Positions 43,016 to 51,699 of a stretch of DNA of 64,000 bases are shown piece after piece. The stretch lies in contig NZ_KI632509.1 of assembly GCF_000504245.1 (NCBI RefSeq), forward strand, positions 1,115,723 through 1,179,722. Reading direction: 5' to 3'. The stretch is from Haloechinothrix halophila YIM 93223. GTDB taxonomy: Bacteria; Actinomycetota; Actinomycetes; Mycobacteriales; Pseudonocardiaceae. Under the pieces are notes generated by a model that worked only from the letters and a program-made list of their open reading frames with translations, was not told the origin of the DNA and did no database searches. The position numbers and the translations under genes were made by a program. Each line of letters opens with the position of its first letter. The stretch's first letter is position 1.

Positions 43016-44569
43016 TCACCCGCCGCACGTCGCGGCCGGTTCCGATGTGGTGCCGGACGATGTGTGCTGCTGCTCCGTCGTCATCTGGTGCCCGCCGAGT
43101 GCTTCGACGGCGCCGACGACGTCGACGAGGCCGGTGCCCTTGTCGAAGGAGGCCTGGTACTCACCGGCGTCGTGGTACCGCGCGCCGTCGGCGTAGCGGT
43201 AGGCGCTGGACTTCAGCGCGTGCTCGATCTCGCCAGGCGTAGCGGATGGGTCGAGCTGGAACAGTTGCGCCACGATGCCCGCGATGTGCGGGGCGGCCAT
43301 CGACGTCCCGCTGATGGTGTTGAACGCCGCGACGTCCTGGGGGTTCTTACCGGAGCGCGGCGCGCCGCCGGTGGAGCAGATCGCCAGCTGCGGGCGGCAC
43401 GCCGACGTGATCTTCTCGCCTGGCGCGGAGATGTCCGGCCAGCTCGCCGGCTCGGATCGGTCGCCGCGCGAGGAGTACTCAGACACCACACCGTCGCGGG
43501 TGCCGGTGTCCTGATCGAAGTAGGACGCCACCGAGACGATTCCTGGCGTGGGGTCCTGACCGGGCGGATTGGAGCGGTTGACGCTGCCGTCGCCGCCGCC
43601 GTTGCCATTGGCCCACACCGTGACGACGCCATCGGCGGCCAGCTTGCGCTGCAGTTTCGCGGTGGCCGATTCGGGATTGAACTTCCCGCCGGACGCCGGG
43701 CCGTAGGAGTTGTTGGTTACTTTGATCGGCGGGCACTCCGCGGCGGGCACGCCCTCACCGCACGGTGCGTGGTGGTTGTTCAGCACCCACTCCAGTGCCA
43801 CATTGGCGTTGATGATCGCCAGACCCGCGCCCATCGACAGCGACACCAGCCGTGCGCCAGGTGCCGCGCCGCGTGCCGTCGCGTCGCCTGCGATCTCGGT
43901 GGGCTGCCCGGCCACGATGCCGTTGACGTGGGTGCCGTGGCCACCAGCGGACAGCGTGTCGGTGTCGACGCGCGGACCGGCGTCGGTGAAGCAGGCTTCG
44001 AGGTTCGAGCGCACGACACCGCACAGGTATTTGAGGTTCGCGACGACGACGCTGTCGCCGTCCTCGGTCCGGAAGAACGGGTGCGTGGGGTCGACACCGG
44101 TGTCGATGACCGCGACGGACACGCCGCTGCCGTCGAGCCGCGAGCCGGAGCGAGAGAGCGAGTCGGCGAGTGCCTGCTCGCCGCGCGTCGCGTCGTGCGA
44201 GCTGGTGGTGAACAGCTCGATCGGCTGGTTGCCCTCAACGAAAGTGACGCCTCGCTGCCGCGCCGCTAGCGTGATCCGCGGCGGGGTGCCGCTGGCGATC
44301 GTGACGCCGATGCTTTCCAGGTCGCCGAGCCGTTCCAGGCCCGCCCTGCCCACGGCGGATCGTGCCGCGGCGAGGTCCGTGCCGTGGACGAGGACCGTCA
44401 GCTCATCCGTGGCCGAGACGGCGTCGAGCTTGTCGACGAGCCAGGGGTCGACCGGGGCGGCACCGGCGAGGCCACCCAGCGGGTTCGCCGCCGCGCTCGC
44501 GGGGGCGAAGAACATCAACAACACGAAGGCGATACTGGCGAGACGGGCTGATCGACCGCGACGGGACAT
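43016..44569 (-). CDS. Secreted S8 subtilisin-like serine protease
   Basis: 517 aa. Signal peptide (residues 1-28), a pro-region (about 40-120), then the catalytic domain: Asp in VAVIDTGVDPTHPFF, His in GGHGTHVNGIVAG, Asn in VTNNSYGPASGG, Ser in SGTSMAAPHIAGIVAQ. Four cysteines in the catalytic domain. No C-terminal anchor, so probably free or wall-associated. Convergent with the subtilase/partner operon. Confidence 0.92.
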   Translation of the reverse strand: MSRRGRSARLASIAFVLLMFFAPASAAANPLGGLAGAAPVDPWLVDKLDAVSATDELTVLVHGTDLAAARSAVGRAGLERLGDLESIGVTIASGTPPRITLAARQRGVTFVEGNQPIELFTTSSHDATRGEQALADSLSRSGSRLDGSGVSVAVIDTGVDPTHPFFRTEDGDSVVVANLKYLCGVVRSNLEACFTDAGPRVDTDTLSAGGHGTHVNGIVAGQPTEIAGDATARGAAPGARLVSLSMGAGLAIINANVALEWVLNNHHAPCGEGVPAAECPPIKVTNNSYGPASGGKFNPESATAKLQRKLAADGVVTVWANGNGGGDGSVNRSNPPGQDPTPGIVSVASYFDQDTGTRDGVVSEYSSRGDRSEPASWPDISAPGEKITSACRPQLAICSTGGAPRSGKNPQDVAAFNTISGTSMAAPHIAGIVAQLFQLDPSATPGEIEHALKSSAYRYADGARYHDAGEYQASFDKGTGLVDVVGAVEALGGHQMTTEQQHTSSGTTSEPAATCGG

Positions 44570-44638
44570 GTGGTGGCTCCTCTTCCTTCCGGTGCGAACA
44601 CCGGTGGAGCGGTGCCGCGTGGGTGGCTGCTGGCGAGA

Positions 44639-45136
44639 TCAGCTCGGACTTGCCGCGACGGCCGCCGCGAGCACGGTGGCGAGTGTGGGAAGCCAGCGGG
44701 CCCGGCTGCGTGGCGGCTTGATCCAGCGCACGCCGCGGTTGGCGGGGGTAGGCAGCGGAACCTTGTACGGGCAGCCGAGCACGCTGACGCCGGGCGGCAT
44801 CTGCGACTGTGAGAGCACCAGCTCATTGGGATCCGCGAGGAACACCCAGCCGTCTACGCCCAAGCCGAGGTCGAGCACCGGACCGCATGACTCCTGGCGC
44901 TGGAGGTGCTCCGCCGTCGCACCCGCGAAGATCGCCTGCACCAGCACGCCGACCATCCCGCCGCCCATTTGCAATGATCCGGTGTCGTCGACCGCCCAGC
45001 CGTAGCCTTCCCGGTACAGCCGCGCGGTGTACGGCGTCTCGCCGATCGGTAATGACCGTTGCGTCCGCTGGCGCGGTTCAGGATGGGGCGGGGCTGGCAC
45101 GACCGGCTGTGACTGCTGTGAGGCGGGGGCTGTCAT
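44639..45136 (-). CDS. Divergent Prim-Pol-like small protein
   Basis: 165 aa. The segment GWVFLADPNELVLSQ ... PPGVSVLGCPYKVPLPTP..GVRW aligns by eye with KWVFLTESG ... PGVVWHG.. VPLPPTP..GVVHW of the protein at 3740-4354, so it looks like a shortened Prim-Pol relative without the acidic catalytic region. It ends in a hydrophobic tail (LPTLATVLAAAVAAS) that may anchor it. A TATATGTTTCATT element lies 72 nt upstream. Function unknown. Confidence 0.6.
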   Translation of the reverse strand: MTAPASQQSQPVVPAPPHPEPRQRTQRSLPIGETPYTARLYREGYGWAVDDTGSLQMGGGMVGVLVQAIFAGATAEHLQRQESCGPVLDLGLGVDGWVFLADPNELVLSQSQMPPGVSVLGCPYKVPLPTPANRGVRWIKPPRSRARWLPTLATVLAAAVAASPS

Positions 45137-45207
45137 CGCGACTCGCTCTGCGTCGTCACCCTGATGCCGTGCACGCGAGGCATCGCGGTGGGCGGATGGA
45201 CGAGATT

Positions 45208-45220
45208 AATGAAACATATA
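45208..45220 (-). promoter_or_regulatory. TATATGTTTCATT element
   Basis: Minus-strand TATATGTTTCATT, upstream of the Prim-Pol-like gene starting at 45136; differs at one base from the 13-mer found at 36268 and 37161. It is enclosed by GAGAT/ATCTC (45202-45224). The surrounding 45137-45465 (329 nt) shows no convincing gene. Confidence 0.4.
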
Positions 45221-45375
45221 TCTCAACTAGTGATAGAGAATACGGCGAGTTGTAGCGAGTGGTCAAGGTAGCCACCGGGACGGATCAGCGCGTCCACCAG
45301 CGCGTCCGCGCTCGTCGGCGCTGGCCGGCGTCGCGCGTGATGCGGCTGAGCATCACCCACCGGCACCCACGCAGG

Positions 45376-45410
45376 CGCCCGGCTACGGCCTGGGTGGTCG
45401 TAGCCGGGCG
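45376..45410 (-). terminator. Terminator-like hairpin after the XRE fusion gene
   Basis: CGCCCGGCTACG (45376-45387) and CGTAGCCGGGCG (45399-45410), perfect 12 bp with 11-nt loop, about 56 nt past the stop of the minus-strand gene ending at 45466. No T-run. Confidence 0.55.
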
Positions 45411-45465
45411 AGGACGTCGTGCGTTCGCGGTCGTGGTGGGTGCGGTGGGAGCGACCCAACGCCGA

Positions 45466-46857
45466 TCAGGCGTACACCCCCATCCGGGGCACCAGGGTGC
45501 GCGCCGCGTCGAGCAGCGACCGGACGGTGGGCGCGTAGTCGGCGACGTCGGCCGAGGTGGCCCGGTTGTCTCTGCTGGTTGGCGTTGCCAGTTCGAGTGC
45601 ACGCTGCCGCAGCAGCTCCAGCTGCGAGAACCGTAGCCCGAACTGCGCGGTGACGGCGCGGCTGACGACGTTGGACGCCGAGTTGGCCGTTGGCCGCAGC
45701 CCCTGGCGGGCGAGCATGCCGGATCCGATCAGCTGTGCGGCCTGGCAGACCAGCAGGAACGCCGCTGCTGGCGAGTTCGTCGCGAGCTGGTCGGACGCGT
45801 CGAGGTGGGATTCAGCGACATCGAAGAACGGCGTCGCGTCCGCGTCCGTGCCGCTGATCAGCTCAAGCTGACCGTCGTCGAGCAGTTCGCTGAGGACGTC
45901 CTGGCCTTGCTCCCACGACGCCACGATCGACGGGTGGCCCGCGGGTCTGCGCAGCACGGCGACGTCGACGACCGGCCGCCGGTCGCGCTGGCGCGGGATC
46001 GTCGTGCTATTCACCTCTGCCTGGCTGTCTTCCGTGCCGACCAGGGTGTACTTGATCTCCCGGCGGATGCGCTTGCTCGTCCGCTCGATCGTGGCCTCCA
46101 GCTCTGGCTCGTCCAGTGCCGTCTCGTCGGGCACCGTGAGCCGGATCTGGACCGTCGTCGGGTCGATGCCTGGCAGCCCGGCGAAGCGTTCCGCCCAGGT
46201 GCTGCACACCGTGATCCTGGTGATGCCTGGTACGCGGCCGAGTTCTTCGCTGAGGACTTGCGGTACGCCGTAGGTCACCCGGATGAGGTCGGTGAGCGGG
46301 CCGACGATGGGCCGGTCGGTGACGGCGCGGACCAGCCGGACCGTGCCCACGTTGCGACGCGCCAGGATGCCAGCGGCCTCGAGCAGGTCGCTCTCCTTGG
46401 ACACCGACGCGAGCGAACCACCCGCGTGGTCGGCGAGTTCGGTGAGGCTGAACGCCCGGTTCGGGTTCATCAGCGTCGCGGCGAGAATGCCAGCCTGCAC
46501 CCGCGACCGGAACACTGGTAGCAGCGCGGGCGTGCCCTGGTTGCGGCGGGACGTGTTCGAGTTGACCGGCGGATTCGCGGTCACGGCCGCGTGGCCGAGT
46601 TGGCTGCGCCTGCGTGCCGCTGCCGCGCCCGCGTCCAGTGTGGACTTCGGCACCTGCAACGCGACCGACAACCATTGGCGCCACTCGTCGCGCGGCACCT
46701 GTCGCCCCCGCTCCCAGCGAGCGACTCGATCTCTGCCCATGGTGGCTTTGCCTGAGATAGCGGCGAGGCGGTCAGCGAGTTCGTACTGGCTGATCTTGAG
46801 CCGCTGTCGCGCGGAGCGAATGAGCTGTCCGATCGGTGGGTCGGCGTTCGTTTGCAT
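45466..46857 (-). CDS. XRE regulator fused to wHTH, MNT-like and HEPN-like regions
   Basis: 463 aa. Residues about 8-70 are an XRE HTH (IRSARQRLKISQYELADRLA and RDRVARWERGRQVP). Residues 112-175 form a winged helix (RAFSLTELADHAGGSLASVS). Residues about 195-270 resemble a minimal nucleotidyltransferase: ITVCSTWAERFAGLPG and PTTVQIRLTV sit where the GSWAxR and DxD motifs of MNT antitoxins would be, so catalysis is probably lost. Residues about 345-455 (CQAAQLIGSGMLARQGLRPT, LELLRQRALELA) look HEPN-like without an RX4-6H site. ATG has GGAAGGGG upstream. A regulator built from toxin-antitoxin parts is inferred. Confidence 0.75.
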   Translation of the reverse strand: MQTNADPPIGQLIRSARQRLKISQYELADRLAAISGKATMGRDRVARWERGRQVPRDEWRQWLSVALQVPKSTLDAGAAAARRRSQLGHAAVTANPPVNSNTSRRNQGTPALLPVFRSRVQAGILAATLMNPNRAFSLTELADHAGGSLASVSKESDLLEAAGILARRNVGTVRLVRAVTDRPIVGPLTDLIRVTYGVPQVLSEELGRVPGITRITVCSTWAERFAGLPGIDPTTVQIRLTVPDETALDEPELEATIERTSKRIRREIKYTLVGTEDSQAEVNSTTIPRQRDRRPVVDVAVLRRPAGHPSIVASWEQGQDVLSELLDDGQLELISGTDADATPFFDVAESHLDASDQLATNSPAAAFLLVCQAAQLIGSGMLARQGLRPTANSASNVVSRAVTAQFGLRFSQLELLRQRALELATPTSRDNRATSADVADYAPTVRSLLDAARTLVPRMGVYA

Positions 46858-47063
46858 GTGCCGGGGCCCCTTCCCAAGAGTCGATTACTCCAGATGTTCG
46901 ACGTTACGAGAACCCGCTGTCCCATGGGCGTGCACTTCTATCCGCTTCGCGTGCTCGGGCGGAGGGATTTTCCACCAGGGTTTAACGGAGCCCCTGGTTG
47001 CACGTTCGGCCTTCTATGACCGTTAATTCGACACCTGTGGCCAAAGCTGTGCAGGAGCCTCTT

Positions 47064-48125
47064 ATGGAAACGTGCCAGGTTTCTCTTTCGGACACTCTTC
47101 TGCCTTCGGGATCATCCCTGCGCAATTGTCTCGCCGCCATGCAAGCTACGGGTTTCGACACCGCTTTTCTTGTCGATTCCGAATCACGGCTCATTGGTGC
47201 CGTCACCGCGGAGGCGGTCCGCGCGGCGCTGGTGAACGGGACCGACGTCGATTCCCCCGCCAGTGAAGTCGCCGCGTATCCCGCCGTTGTAACGGGGCCG
47301 GACGACAGCAGAGCTCGTGTCGATGACGTGATGCGTGCGGTTGGTGTTTCGCAGGCCCCTGTCGTAGACGGCAGCGGCAGGGTGGTCGGCGTGCACGCCA
47401 GTAACGGTGTGATCGGGACACCCCAGCGATACAATTGGGCCGTCATTATCGCCGGTGGCCTCGGAAAACGACTTGCCCCGGTGACGAACAATATCCCCAA
47501 GCCGATGGTGCGGATCGCCGGGCGTCCTATTATCGAACATCTTGTATTCCATCTCGTCTGTGCCGGAATACGACGGATCTTCCTTTCGGTCAACTATCTC
47601 GGGCATATGATCCAGGATCATTTCGGCGATGGTTCCGGATTCGGCTGCGCCATTGAATATTTGTGGGACGATGAAGATCAGCCCTTGGGAACCGGCGGGC
47701 CATTGAGCCTGTTATGGGATTCCGGGGAGCGGCCAGATCAGCCGTTGCTTGTGCTGAACGGGGATTTGGTGACCGGGTTCGCGGTGGGGAAGCTGCTCGA
47801 CGCGCACGCGGCCGGTGGGGCGGTGGCGACCATCGCCGCCAGTGAGTACCACCACGAGCTGCCGTTCGGCGTTATCGAGAGCGAGGACGGCAGGCTTCGG
47901 CGCATCGCGGAGAAACCAGTGCACACGTGGCCGGTCAACAGTGGCATCTACGTGGTCGACCCGTCGCTGCTGTCGCGAGTGCCGAGGGGGAAGCTCTACC
48001 CGATCACCAAGCTGTTCGAGCAGTGCCTGGAACGCGGCGAGCCCATCGGCGTATGGCAGATGGACGACCCTTGGCAGGACGTCGGCAAACCGGAGGAACT
48101 CGCGCGTGCGCGCGGGCAGCGGTAG
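47064..48125 (+). CDS. CBS-domain sugar nucleotidyltransferase
   Basis: 353 aa. Residues about 10-125 hold two CBS-like repeats (LRNCLAAMQATGFDTAFLVD; DVMRAVGVSQAPVVDGSGRV). The C-terminal NTP-transferase has the signature AVIIAGGLGKRLAPVTNNIP and KPMVRIAGRPIIEHLV, then LGTGGPLSLL and LVLNGDLVTGF (metal Asp). Such CBS fusions activate sugars for glycan or nonulosonic-acid type decoration. ATG 47064 has AGGAG 7 nt upstream and gives the family N-terminus; longer starts at 47016 or 46998 are less likely. Divergent from the XRE fusion gene. Confidence 0.88.
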   Translation: METCQVSLSDTLLPSGSSLRNCLAAMQATGFDTAFLVDSESRLIGAVTAEAVRAALVNGTDVDSPASEVAAYPAVVTGPDDSRARVDDVMRAVGVSQAPVVDGSGRVVGVHASNGVIGTPQRYNWAVIIAGGLGKRLAPVTNNIPKPMVRIAGRPIIEHLVFHLVCAGIRRIFLSVNYLGHMIQDHFGDGSGFGCAIEYLWDDEDQPLGTGGPLSLLWDSGERPDQPLLVLNGDLVTGFAVGKLLDAHAAGGAVATIAASEYHHELPFGVIESEDGRLRRIAEKPVHTWPVNSGIYVVDPSLLSRVPRGKLYPITKLFEQCLERGEPIGVWQMDDPWQDVGKPEELARARGQR

Positions 48126-48178
48126 CGGCCAGAACTCGCCCTCTCAGCGTCGGCCGTACCCGCTGTGAGACTGGAAAT

Positions 48179-48511
48179 ATGACCGACATCACACCGGATC
48201 GCGAACAGTGGCAAGCCGCTGCCGCGCCGCTGGGCGCGCCCGCCAAGGATGCTGAGGACGCCAAGGGCACCGAAGAGGTCGCCGGGGTTGCGGAGTCGCG
48301 GGGCACCGAAGCGCTCATGCCGGCCGAGCTGTGCGGATCGCCGTTCGCCGTGCCTGGTGTGATGGTCACCAGGGCGCAGGTGGCCGACGGCACGCTGAAG
48401 ATCCCCTGCGCCAACGGTTACGACCACTTCGAGTTCGACTCCTACGTAACCAGGAACGGCACGCTGATCCCGGTGTTCGCCTGGACCGACAGGACAAGGG
48501 TCGCGGAGTAG
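48179..48511 (+). CDS. DUF5988 family protein
   Basis: 110 aa. The C-terminal half, TLKIPCANGYDHFEFDSYVT followed by PVFAWTDRTRVAE, is the conserved DUF5988 block; the N-terminal half is acidic and Ala-rich. Found near specialised-metabolism genes in actinomycetes, function unknown. Its stop is 4 nt from the end of the convergent orphan-family gene. Confidence 0.72.
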   Translation: MTDITPDREQWQAAAAPLGAPAKDAEDAKGTEEVAGVAESRGTEALMPAELCGSPFAVPGVMVTRAQVADGTLKIPCANGYDHFEFDSYVTRNGTLIPVFAWTDRTRVAE

Positions 48512-48515
48512 TGGA

Positions 48516-48965
48516 TCACAAGCCCGTCGGGCCGGTCGCCGGGCCGATCGCGATGCTGCGCAGCGTCCACAGCACGGCGAGGCTCTCGCTGAGCTGGTCC
48601 GCGATGTCGGTGCGCGCGTCGTCGACCGTGCCGACCGGGACGTCGGGCCCCAGGATGCGGCGCACGCGCTGGGCGACCTGCCGTGCCGTGGAATCGGGGC
48701 CGTGGTGCGCCGACCTGTCGCCGTCGGGCACGTCCCGATCAGGCCCGCCGAGGATGACCAGAACGCCATCCCATGGTCCTCGCAAGGTCAGTTCGTCGAG
48801 CATGTCGTCGGTAACGCGCCGAGGGACGCCGCCGTCGCCGCATGGCGCGTGGCCGTCGTGCCGGGACGGCAACACGACGACCTCGCCATCGCCGGGGTCG
48901 AACGCGGTGTCCACCGGGATGAGTGAACCCGTGTCATGGCACGGTGCGAGCATCGCGAACCGCAT
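48516..48965 (-). CDS. Orphan-family protein, paralogue of 38248-38673
   Basis: 149 aa. Starts MRFAMLAPCHDTGSLIPVDT with ATG at 48965 (an upstream in-frame opening at 49010 adds an unrelated basic stretch). Shares GPWDGVLV, RRILGP-x-x-PVG-x-x-DD and a C-terminal LAVLWTLRSIAI helix with the 38248 protein, and has an acidic insertion in the middle. No domain recognised. Confidence 0.72.
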   Translation of the reverse strand: MRFAMLAPCHDTGSLIPVDTAFDPGDGEVVVLPSRHDGHAPCGDGGVPRRVTDDMLDELTLRGPWDGVLVILGGPDRDVPDGDRSAHHGPDSTARQVAQRVRRILGPDVPVGTVDDARTDIADQLSESLAVLWTLRSIAIGPATGPTGL

Positions 48966-49113
48966 GGAAGCCGCCTTCCGGGGCCATCGTCTTAGGCGTG
49001 TCCGACCCACCCAACGTGGCGTGCCGCCCGCGCGGCAAGGGGTCCATTGCAGGCGTGGGTGCGCGCCACGATCCCCCTCGGTGACACCAACGCCCCGCGG
49101 GTGTCTCGCCCGG

Positions 49114-49962
49114 TCAGTCGGACGATGGCGAGTCGTCGGGAACCGGCATCGTGCCCAGCTGCTCCGCCACCTTCTTCAACGCCGCCGCCGCGCGCTCGAC
49201 GTCCTGCACGGTGAACCGTGCCGATGGCGCGCTGAGGCTGATCGCGGCTGGCAGCCGGGTGCCGAGGATCGGCACCGCGACGCACCGGCCGTCCAGTTCG
49301 TTCTCACCGTTGTCGACGGCGTAGCCCACCCTGCGCACCTTGGCCAGCTCATCGAGGTATGTGTCGATGTTGGTGATGGTGTTCGGTGTGCGCTGCTCCA
49401 TCCCCGATTGCTCGAGCAGTTCCCTGACCCTGTCATCGGACATGTGCGCCGCGATGGCTTTGCCGAGCGCGGTCGAGTGCAACGGGTCCCGGTCGCCTCG
49501 GTTCGCCGCCAGCCGGACGCCGCGCTTGCTTTCCACGATGTCGAGGTAGATGATCCGGTCGCCGTCGAGCAGGCCGAGGTTCGCGGACTCGTCGTGCTCG
49601 TCCCTGAGGTGTTCCAGCCATGGCCGTGCCCGCTCGCGCAGCACCTCGAGGTGGCGCGACTGCATGCCGACGAAGCCGAGGCCGAGCCGGAACAGCCCGG
49701 TGTCGGGGTCCCGCTCAACGTAACGATGGTTCTCCAGCGTCCAGAGGTACCGGAACGCCGATGATTTCGGGAGCCCGGTCTCCATGGCGAGTGCGGGCAG
49801 GGGAACACCATCGACGGATTCCTGCAGAAGATTCAAGATCGCACACACGCGCTGGACCGCTCTGACGGTGTAATCGCGCTCTTCGCGCGGTGGCACGTCA
49901 TCGCCGCTGTTGTCGCCAGCCTTGCCGTTGGATTGCTGCCGCCCGGTCGCCAGCGGACTCAC
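49114..49962 (-). CDS. IclR-family transcriptional regulator (copy 1)
   Basis: 282 aa. N-terminal winged HTH (YTVRAVQRVCAILNLLQES and GLPKSSAFRYLWTLENHRYV, residues about 30-95) and the IclR effector domain (HSTALGKAIAAHMSDDRV, VDNGENELDGRCVAVPILG, SAPSARFT). A close paralogue lies at 58990-59847. IclR proteins usually act as repressors of adjacent catabolic genes, and the divergent tryptophanase-like gene at 50173 is the obvious target; GTTTCA/TGAAAC elements at 49986 and 50043 bracket its promoter. Confidence 0.93.
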   Translation of the reverse strand: MSPLATGRQQSNGKAGDNSGDDVPPREERDYTVRAVQRVCAILNLLQESVDGVPLPALAMETGLPKSSAFRYLWTLENHRYVERDPDTGLFRLGLGFVGMQSRHLEVLRERARPWLEHLRDEHDESANLGLLDGDRIIYLDIVESKRGVRLAANRGDRDPLHSTALGKAIAAHMSDDRVRELLEQSGMEQRTPNTITNIDTYLDELAKVRRVGYAVDNGENELDGRCVAVPILGTRLPAAISLSAPSARFTVQDVERAAAALKKVAEQLGTMPVPDDSPSSD

Positions 49963-50005
49963 CCCTTTTCCCGATTAAAAGCGTTGTTTCAAAACTCTAT
50001 CCGAC

Positions 50006-50034
50006 TTGAGTGTAACCACGCAGGGGGCTATCTC
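50006..50034 (+). promoter_or_regulatory. Candidate promoter of the tryptophanase-like gene
   Basis: TTGAGT (50006-50011), 17-nt spacer, TATCTC (50029-50034). TTGTTTCA (49984-49991) and ATGAAACG (50043-50050) flank it as inverted half-sites, a possible IclR operator pair. Confidence 0.5.
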
Positions 50035-50172
50035 ATGCCGTTATGAAACGCCTGGACAACGAGCGGATCAACCGGTTGCGACCAGGTGGCGGGACGGGTT
50101 CAGCCAACTGGCCCTGACGTGCGGCGTCCTTGCTTCTGGAGACTCGGAGACCACCGCGTCGAGGGAGAGCAG

Positions 50173-51537
50173 ATGCCAGCCTTCATGGAACCGTTCCGAA
50201 TCAAAGCCGTCGAACCGATTCCCTTCCCTTCGGCAGCCGAGCGTGAGGCCGCGCTCATCGAAGCGGGCTACAACATCTTCCAGATCCCCGCCCGGTTGAT
50301 CACCATCGACATGCTGACCGATTCCGGCACCAGTGCGATGTCGGCGGCGCAGTGGTCCGCACTGTTTTCCGGTGACGAGTCCTACGCGGGCGCGCGGTCC
50401 TTCGAACGGTTCGAGGCTGTGGTGCGGGAGCTGACCGGGTACCCCGAGGTGATCCCGGTGCACCAGGGCAGGGCCGCCGAGCGCATCGTGCTGCATCAGT
50501 TGCTTCGCGCCGGGGACGTCTCGGTGTCCAACACACATTTCGACAGCACCCGCGCCAGCGTTGAGGCGGCGGGTGCCTTCGCGCTCGACCTCCCGGTCGA
50601 GTACGACGACACCACGTCGTTCGGGGGTGATATCGACATCGACAGGTTAGAGCGGCTGCTGGCAGGGGACACCGGTGCACCGGTGCGGTGTGTCGTGCTG
50701 ACCGTCACCAATAACGCCAACGGTGGTCAGCCGGTTTCAATAGGCAATGCCCACGCTGTCCGTCGATTATGCGATGAACATGGCATCCCGTTTCTGCTCG
50801 ACGCGTCCCGCTTCGCGGAGAATGCCTATCTGGTCAGCACGCGCTCGCCAGATGTCGCCGGCAGGACACCACGTGAAATCGCACGCGAAATTTTCGGATT
50901 CGCTGACGGCTGCTGGGCGAGCTTGAAAAAGGATGGGATCGGCAATATCGGCGGGCTGATCGCGTTGCGCGATGCGGCACTGGCCAAGCGTTGTCGCGCG
51001 AAAGTCATTGAGACGGAAGGGTTTCCGACGTACGGAGGACTCGCCGGTCGTGATCTCGACGCACTGGCGCAGGGGTTGCTCGAAGTGACCGAAGTGGACT
51101 ATCTGCGGTATAGGGCGGAGTCGGCCCGCTGGTTCGCCGATGCGCTGGCACAGGCTGGGCTTCCGGTGCTGCGGCCGACCGGGTGCCATGCGGTCTACGT
51201 CGACGCTGGGCAGTTGTTGCCGCACATCCCGCCGCAGCGACTGCCTGCGACGGCGCTGGTCAACGAACTGTACCGGGTGGGCGCGGTGCGTACGACCGAG
51301 CTCGGCACGCTGGTGTTCGGCCGACCGGGCGCCGATGGGTCGCCCGGTACTTCCGCACCACGCGAACTCGTCCGGTTCGCCATGCCCCGAAGGGTGTATA
51401 CGGTGAGCCATTTGCAGTATGTCGCTGAGATCGCGGAACGTGTCGTGGCAAAGGCGGCCGATCTCCGGGGGTATCGGATCGTTGATCAGGACGATGTGAT
51501 GCGCCAGTTCACGGCGACTTTACAGCCGGTCGAGTGA
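50173..51537 (+). CDS. Tryptophanase / beta-eliminating lyase (PLP-dependent)
   Basis: 454 aa, normal length for tryptophanase or tyrosine phenol-lyase. PLP-binding lysine in WASLKKDGIGNIGG (about residue 256), TDSGTSAMSAAQW, HQGRAAE, and DASRFAENAYLV. Details such as EGFPTYGGLAGRD, VDAGQLLPHIPPQRLP and RTTELGTLVFGRP resemble E. coli TnaA more than tyrosine phenol-lyase, so cleavage of L-tryptophan to indole, pyruvate and ammonia is the favoured reaction. ATG 50173 has GGGAG at 5 nt. It opens the cassette that also holds AraC, XRE and radical SAM genes. Confidence 0.85.
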   Translation: MPAFMEPFRIKAVEPIPFPSAAEREAALIEAGYNIFQIPARLITIDMLTDSGTSAMSAAQWSALFSGDESYAGARSFERFEAVVRELTGYPEVIPVHQGRAAERIVLHQLLRAGDVSVSNTHFDSTRASVEAAGAFALDLPVEYDDTTSFGGDIDIDRLERLLAGDTGAPVRCVVLTVTNNANGGQPVSIGNAHAVRRLCDEHGIPFLLDASRFAENAYLVSTRSPDVAGRTPREIAREIFGFADGCWASLKKDGIGNIGGLIALRDAALAKRCRAKVIETEGFPTYGGLAGRDLDALAQGLLEVTEVDYLRYRAESARWFADALAQAGLPVLRPTGCHAVYVDAGQLLPHIPPQRLPATALVNELYRVGAVRTTELGTLVFGRPGADGSPGTSAPRELVRFAMPRRVYTVSHLQYVAEIAERVVAKAADLRGYRIVDQDDVMRQFTATLQPVE

Positions 51538-51699
51538 TCCACACTGTAGTGGTAGTGGACTGGACACGGAGCGTCGATTCGCTGCCGCCTCGTTATTACA
51601 CGAATGGCCCTAGAAGCGCACGTGGAAATCTGCAAGCGTTGGCATTGCATGGTAGGGAGGGGAAACTCATGTTCGGTAGATAAGGAATCGTGCGCAGCG

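Noticed and set aside
50173-51537. Tyrosine phenol-lyase as the primary call
   Set aside because: Residue blocks around VDAGQLLPHIP, RFAENAY and EGFPTYGGL fit tryptophanase better; kept only as an alternative.
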